A stretch of DNA of 64,000 bases from Nectonema munidae (taxonomy: Eukaryota > Nematomorpha > Nectonematoida > Nectonematidae), in NCBI GenBank assembly GCA_030549495.1, contig JAUIRK010000971.1, positions 796,501 through 860,500 on the forward strand, given 5' to 3'. This document shows, in pieces, positions 58,640 through 64,000 of the stretch. The notes under the pieces are model-generated. The model saw only the letters and a list, made by a program, of their open reading frames with translations. It was not told where the DNA came from and did not search any database. The stretch's first letter is position 1. Each line of letters starts with the position of its first letter. The position numbers and the translations under genes were made by a program.

Positions 58640-59270
58640 GATTCAAAAAAACATTTCCATTCAAAAACATTTAAAAGAAATTTACATTTCTTTGGTTTTT
58701 CTCCATTAAAAGCAAAAATAGTACCTGCATTTACTCTTGCCGTATCTAATAGATAAGAAAAAACGGCTATCCACTACTGTCCATTTTTTTGTTTTTCTAT
58801 TTGTGGAATAATTTATTATTCTCTGATCGAATATATCCGTTCCACCCTTGGAACAATCGTACTGTAAAAATTGCAAGTTTACTTTTTCATCATCTATACT
58901 GTAATTCCTAAAATGGTAGGGGGGTATCTATATCCCAGCAAAACTTCTAAGAAAATTCATCTCTATTATCTAAACTTTTTATACTTTGCGGAATACCTTT
59001 TCTTCTTGTGTCTATTGTACCGACTATAGTTAGTCCTTTTTTATACAGCCAATCAGCTAGCTTTATAAAGGTATGCAAACGGTCAATGGTTAAATTTCGA
59101 CCTCTCAAAGATAAATATACATTGATGATGCCTCTTATAAGTGTATAAGTTCTATATAATTTTTCTCAATATATACATCGTTACCATGGCAAAACTCGGA
59201 TGGCATTTTGTGAAGAAGAGGGAGCTTACTTTATATATGCAAATGTAAGAAAGTTTCAGAAGTTATAACT
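58640..59270 (-). pseudogene. piggyBac-like transposase, central to C-terminal part
   Basis: In reverse from about 59200: VYIEKNYIELIHL, then RGRNLTIDRLHTFIKLADWL, YKKGLTIVGTIDTRRKGIP, then FDCSKGGTDIFDQRIINYS, TNRKTKKWTVV, and in another frame YLLDTARVNAGTIFAFNGEK. These are the piggyBac core motifs: the second Asp region (GRN.T.D...TS..LA..L..KGLT.VGT.R..K..IP), and the third (KGGVD..DQ....S..RKT..W). Several frames are needed and stops interrupt, so it is inactive. It lies inside the minisatellite-bounded region. This family is typically about 550-600 residues. Confidence 0.72.
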
Positions 59271-59789
59271 TCATTCCCCCGAAATAGAAACCTATCAAAT
59301 TTTGCATATCTGTATGCCCATATAAATGGAATATTCAAAGTTTGAAAAAATTCGAAAAAATTATACATAATATTTAAAAAACATGATGTAATCATGCTTA
59401 CTCCAGTTGAAATAAAATTTACAGCGTAATTTTCATTCTATAGTCAAATGAAAAAAAAATTTTTGAACATAAATATATGAATCAATTTTATAGTATAATG
59501 ATGAGTATCAAAATTAATATTCATGCCTCATTGGAAATTTTGATACTGAAAAAATTTGTTTTATTATAGATTCCAAATAAAATCTAAACTTCAAAGAGAA
59601 ATAAATTCATTTGTGTAATGACTAAAAATTTGAATATAGTCTTTGGAGAATAGCATGAAAAAAATCGTTCAAAAATCAGTACAATATATCTGACCGCAAA
59701 CATACCACGATTTTAAAAAAGTCACAAATTAATCAAAAATGCTTTAAAAAACTTTTTATAACTACTTAAATAAAGAGTTAATTTTTTCA
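59271..59789. other. No recognisable gene
   Basis: AT-rich sequence that may include further piggyBac debris at its left edge. No motif seen. Confidence 0.4.
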
Positions 59790-60080
59790 ATTGGGCTGTC
59801 ATATGTCAATCAATTTTTTGACAGGTTTGGCTGATTTTAAAAAAAAATAAACATGACCATCGTGTTCAGCACACTTGAAAATGGGTATATATTTGTAAAA
59901 AATCTTTGTATAACCATTCTAACTAAAAGTTTCTTTTTTTAGTTGAGCTGTCAAATATCAATAATTTTTTGACAAGTTTGATTGATTTTTATAAAAAATA
60001 AATGTCAAGATCAGATTCACAATCAATCATTTAGTAGGTTCACGCGAAAATTTTGTAAAAATTTGCAATCATTCAAAAAA
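59790..60080. repeat. Two diverged tandem copies of a ~149-bp unit
   Basis: TTGGGCTGTCATATGTCAAT (from 59794) and TTGAGCTGTCAAATATCAAT (from 59943) start two aligned units. Both continue AATTTTTTGACA(G/A)GTTTG, then TGATTTTTA.AAAAAATAAA. There is no coding sequence. Confidence 0.65.
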
Positions 60081-60476
60081 ACCTAGGGGTCTAAAATAGC
60101 CCCCCCCCCCCCATCCCCGTCACTGAGAAAATGAAAATAGGCCGTTACTAATAAGGTTAAAACAAAACATAGATCCCAATTAACAAATGAACACTTACAG
60201 TCATGTTTGAGAATCGCCCTGACAAATTATGGCCCGAATTTTGAAAAACTCGCACAGAAAATGCATTGTCAGGTTTCATTTTCAAAAAAAACTTAATTTT
60301 CTATATTACTTATGATTTTGAAAATAAATCATTATTTCCTTTATCTTAAAAAAACATAATATTTTGTCTACTTGACTTCCAAAAAATGTATCATTTTTCA
60401 CGACAACAAAAGTAACTCGCAGAAAATTTTTAGGAGAAAAAGTAGTCCCAAAGAGAAAAAAGTTTGGCCACCCCTG
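60081..60476. other. Probable MITE remnant, one clear end
   Basis: The minus-strand sequence starting at 60476 reads CAGGGGTGGCCAAACTTTTT, a hAT-like terminus, placed exactly where the minisatellite begins. The opposite end may be CTAGGGGTCTAAAATAG near 60090, but the match is weak. A C tract lies at about 60101-60113. Confidence 0.45.
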
Positions 60477-60725
60477 GTATAGATCATTGCTATCCCCCAA
60501 AAAGATCATTCGTATCCCCCCTTTTTGGGGGTACAAATAATCTTTTTGGGGGTACGAATGATCTATTTGGGGGTACCAATGATCTTTATGGGCGGTACCA
60601 ATGATCTTTATGGGCAGTACCAATGATCTTTAAGGGGGTACCAAAGATCTTTACGGGGGTACCAATGATCTTTTCGAGGGTATTAATGATTTTACGGAAG
60701 TACCAATGATATTTACGTGGGTACC
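60477..60725 (-). repeat. 21-bp minisatellite, inverted block
   Basis: Units here read as the complement (GGGGGTACCAATGATCTTTA), that is, the reverse orientation to the blocks at 57030-57195 and 60780-61740. The first ~40 bp are still in the forward sense (GATCATTGCTATCCCCC), so the switch occurs near 60520, at a local CCCCCTTTTTGGGGG palindrome. Confidence 0.85.
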
Positions 60726-60779
60726 AAAGATATTTTGGATTGTACCAAATATTTAAGGGGTGCCCATGATTTTTTTCGG

Positions 60780-61740
60780 GAGATCATTGGTACCTCCGTA
60801 AAGATCATTGGTACCCCCCAAAAAATTATTGGTATCCCCGAAAAGATCATTGGTACCACCGTAAATATCATTAGTACCCCCGTAAAAATCATTGGTACTC
60901 CCGTAAAGATCATTGATACGGCCCATAAAGATCATTAGTACCTACGTAAAGATTATTGTTATCCACGAAAAGATCATGGGTACCACCGTAGTGATCATTG
61001 GTACTCCCGTAAAGATCATGGGACCCCCGAAAAGATCATTCGTACCCCCTTAAATATTTGGAACCATTGAAAAATCATTGGTACCCCCGTAAATATCATT
61101 GGTACCCCCATAAAGATCATTGGTACCCCCGTAAATATCATTGGTACCGTCCGTAAAGATCATTGGTACCCCTGAAAAGATCATTGGTACCCCCGAAAAG
61201 ATCATTGGTACCCCCGAAAAAAAATCATGGGTACCTCCGTAAAGATCATGGGTACACCTGAAAAGATGATTGGTACCCCCGAAAAAATCATGGGTACTGC
61301 CTTAAAGATGATTGGTACTCCCGTGAAGATCATTGGTACTCCGGAAGAGATCTTTGGTACGAAAGGTCATTGCTATCCCTGTAAAGATAATTGCTATCCC
61401 CGCAAAGATAATTGGTACCACTGTAAAGATCATTGGTACCCCCGAAAAATCATTGTTACACCCGAAAAAAATTATTTGTACCCCCGAAAAGATCATTGGT
61501 TTCCCCTTAAATATCATTGGTACCGTCCGTAAAGATCATTGGTACCCCTGAAAAGATCATTGGTACCCCCGAAAAGATGATTGATACCCCCAAAAAAATC
61601 ATGGGTACCTCCGTAAAGATCATAGGTACCCCCGAAAAGATGATTGGTACCCCCGCTATTCCCGTAAAGATCATTGGTACCCTCGAAAAGATCATTGGTA
61701 CCCCCGAAAAGATCATTGGTACCCCCGAAAAAAACAAATT
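60780..61740 (+). repeat. 21-bp minisatellite, main block with higher-order repeat
   Basis: About 45 units of a 21-bp repeat with core GGTACC and junction GATCATTGGTACC. A variant with GGTACCGTCCGTAAAG occurs at 61140 and 61516. The variants that follow (CCCCTGAAAAG, CCCCCGAAAAG, ATGGGTACCTCCG) recur in the same order, giving a higher-order period of about 376 bp, close to 18 units. Because 21 is a multiple of three, open frames run through on both strands; they are not genes. Confidence 0.9.
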
Positions 61741-62297
61741 GATGTAGGGGCGGATGATACATTTAGATTATATAAATTATTCTACCTATTTTTTGTAGTA
61801 GAAGTTTGATTATCACGTTTGACTAAAAATTGCAAAAATAACTTATAACGTTTGAATAAAAATAAAATTTCACTAAACAGTATCATAAATTTGACTAAAA
61901 TAAGATCCCACTATCTCTTTATCTTAGTTTTAAAATGCCAAAAATATATCTATACTTACTTTTAATAAATCTGATAAAACAGAGTTTAAATATTTTCTAA
62001 GTTGATTGTAAAATTTATTTCATCAAGAATTAACAATTTGTCATTTTTTTATGTTTAACGTTTACTTTCGATGAAAAAAGTTGATCGTTGAAGAATTAGG
62101 CTGGGTATTTAAACATAAAATCCCTTTTTCCTGACTTGTTAAAACAGGAAATCAACGAATGCTATTATTAACAAATAACAAATAAAATCAGACAAAATAA
62201 CTTGATGTAATACAATTGGTTTATTTGAATATAGAGGGAATACTAATGACTTTAAAAAGAAAATTTTTCACAATATGTTTTCTTTAGTATAAAAAAG
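61741..62297. other. 3' flank of receptor copy 4
   Basis: The right half (from about 62045) matches the downstream flank of copy 3 in reverse (AATACCCAGCCTAA, TAGTATTCCCTCTAT). Nothing else recognised. Confidence 0.55.
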
Positions 62298-63296
62298 TCA
62301 TAAAATTTTCAACATTGTTAGGCAGTATTTGCATTTTTTTATAATCCAATCATGACAGTTGGAATCAAGAGCAATATAAAGAGTAAAAATGAAGGCATCA
62401 TTCAGCAACTCCACGTACTTAGAAATTGAAAGTATCCGCGTCATGTAATCGGGATATATTAATAGCGCTTGCTTTCTCTGCATATGTCCAATGTAGATGT
62501 TAACCAAAGCGATTGGAAAAATAGTGATGATGTAGAAGAAAAAATATATCATTATTTTTGATGATTTTTTTAAAAGTGTGCTTTTATTCTCCGTACTTAC
62601 CGCATGAACAACGTTTTTCCTTGAAATTGAGTACAGGTATATGTCGTAGGAGATTAAAATTGATAAAGAAATAAACATAAGGACTGGAAATATGAACATA
62701 AATATTTCGCGATAAAATAAGTAATCTGAATAAGCTGCCTTTCCTTCTATTGAGCATAGATAGGGACTGCGTTTGCAGTGGTTTTCAACAACACGCGTTA
62801 AAAAACTCCTTGGCATCGAATAAATGAAAGAAAGAGACGAAGAAAGCAGAAGTGCATGTCTAAATACAAAACTCGATCTCCATGCCTGCATTTTGATTGG
62901 ATTGTGAATCATGTAGTATCTGTCGATTAGAAAAAAGACATAGAGATAACGTACGGTCATCGTTATAGCGTCTTGTATCACGAATAAAACTTTGAAAACA
63001 AAAAAACGCCACGCACATGTATGGACAGAGTTGTATGATTTTAATAGTCCGTGGTTTTCATAGGCGGGATAAAGTAAGTTCGTTAAAAGATAGCCTAAAT
63101 TGCAGATGGAAACATACTATAGCATTAAATAACAGTGGTGTTTTTTTTCCAAGTCCTTAAAAATGAAAAAACAAAAAGTGTTGACGATGAAGCCTAAAAA
63201 AGATACGACAAAAAACACATAAGGATTTGTAGAAATCTCATCTTTGTCTCTGCAGAAGCTTTGATAATACAGACTTGTAATATTTAGGTCTTCCAT
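62298..63296 (-). pseudogene. Orphan GPCR copy 4, inverted, one nonsense codon
   Basis: This is the fourth receptor copy, on the minus strand. The frame runs from the ATG at 63296 to the same C-terminus (…YCLTMLKIL) at 62298 with no frameshift. Codon 60 (63119-63117), Lys AAG in the other copies, is TAG, which would end the protein after TM1. The rest is conserved, including DRYYMIHNPIKM, Cys94, NDAFIFTLY and the full C-terminus, so the stop looks recent. The copy is a mosaic: FIFPVL at 202-207 as in copy 2, ILISYDIYLYSISRKNVV as in copy 3, and STNPYVFFVVS as in copy 1. The upstream ATTTAG acceptor candidate (63327-63322) and downstream homology with copy 3 are also present. It could be an allele-specific null or an established pseudogene. 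Confidence 0.85.
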
Positions 63297-63517
63297 TTTA
63301 TTTAGCAATTTCTTTCTTTATCTAAATAAAAATGATGATATTACAATATTGTTCAACAAAATACCTAGAGTAATAAACCATCTCCTATCAAGCTATTGAA
63401 CGGTTCTTGGTCAAAACGCCAGAAAAATAAAATTTCCAAAAACCAAGACGTCTGAAAATATAATTTTGAAGGTTTTTTCTCGTTAAGGGCGCATTATATA
63501 CTCATGTGTTTAACAGT

Positions 63518-63590
63518 TAAAGGTACAGTGGGTGTGTTTTCATTGACAAGGCACTGAAGTACCGCTTATGTCAAACTATAAACACATTGG
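63518..63590 (-). mobile_element. SINE fragment (tail half)
   Basis: AAAGGTACAGTGGGTGTGTTTTC, GACAAGGCACTGAAGTACCGC, TGTCAAACTATAAAC match the tRNA-unrelated half of the SINE family. The tRNA-like head is missing. Confidence 0.6.
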
Positions 63591-64000
63591 TATATCAACT
63601 TTTTAACAGGTTTAAGGAGTTCTCTATGCCACCACCTTAATTGCATTTAAAAATTTGTAAATTTTCTTTTTGAAAATACTAAACTAGTAGTAAATTAGCT
63701 AGTCCATAGGATCCCTAAACAGTTAGATAAATCTATATTTTATAAAAATAAAAATAATAATCTAACAGTCAAAAAATCTGATTCTTGGAATTGCTCTGGT
63801 TGTTCCAATGCAAATTGTTTAAGCATGCTGCCATGATTTTTATGTAATTCTTGGTACTTCTCAAATATCAGATTTTTAGCAGGTGACCGAAAATTATTTT
63901 TCTTCAGGATTGGAGTTAGGTTTTTATACCAAATGTATACCAATTAACGTAAATCGCCATTCCTCAACTAAAAAAGTTATTGTAAAAAACTGGCTCAACC
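63591..64000. other. No recognisable gene
   Basis: AT-rich sequence with a 67-codon minus-strand frame at 63740-63943 that shows no domain. The window ends here. Confidence 0.4.

Noticed and set aside
60083-60476. A complete hAT MITE filling this interval
   Set aside because: Only the right end is convincing; the proposed left end is a weak match and the flanking 8-mers differ.
60306-60938. Open frames at 60306-60623 and 60713-60938
   Set aside because: Also read through the minisatellite and the adjoining MITE-like remnant; no domain.
61227-61762. Several overlapping open frames encoding heptad proteins such as GTPEKII and GVPMIFS repeats
   Set aside because: They are translations of a 21-bp minisatellite in every frame and on both strands; the period alone keeps them open.

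Overview
The window looks like AT-rich nuclear DNA from an invertebrate animal. Three things suggest this: low GC outside a few islands, metazoan-type mobile elements (hAT, piggyBac, APE-type LINEs, a tRNA-derived SINE), and a rhodopsin-class receptor whose coding region has no intron. The motifs resemble protostome FMRFamide/srw-like receptors, but I cannot name the species or phylum. There are no RNA genes beyond tRNA-derived SINEs, no CRISPR array and no bacterial-type operon. The only credible host genes are copies of one orphan G-protein-coupled receptor (GPCR): three open copies on the + strand (ATGs at 10979, 27635 and 44573) and one inverted copy (63296 down to 62298) with a single nonsense codon.

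Layout. Positions 1-15801 and 16662-31906 are two nearly identical tandem copies of a unit of about 15-16 kb, each carrying one receptor among transposon remains. An 860-bp segment (15802-16661), absent from the right end of the second copy, joins them. Positions 31907-44220 are a graveyard of nested DNA transposons, SINEs, LINE tails and piggyBac pieces. The third receptor copy is at 44573-45571. A nearly full-length but broken RNase H-bearing LINE, with a striking C-rich strand, fills about 46080-50960. Positions 51000-55056 hold a hAT MITE, a SINE and a LINE remnant. A GC-rich retroelement fragment (RT plus RNase H, then a CCAAT/TATA region and a perfect hairpin) occupies about 55057-57010. 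A 21-bp minisatellite present in both orientations brackets AT-rich tandem repeats and a piggyBac relic (57030-61740). The inverted receptor copy closes the window.

The four receptor copies are the main biological signal. A 76-residue block (residues 83-158) is identical in all four, and nearly identical at synonymous sites, although copies 1 and 3 differ at roughly a tenth of residues overall. The inverted copy mixes residues typical of copies 2 and 3. This pattern fits a young receptor cluster homogenised by gene conversion. The tandem duplication may be real, or it may be two haplotypes placed in series by the assembler.
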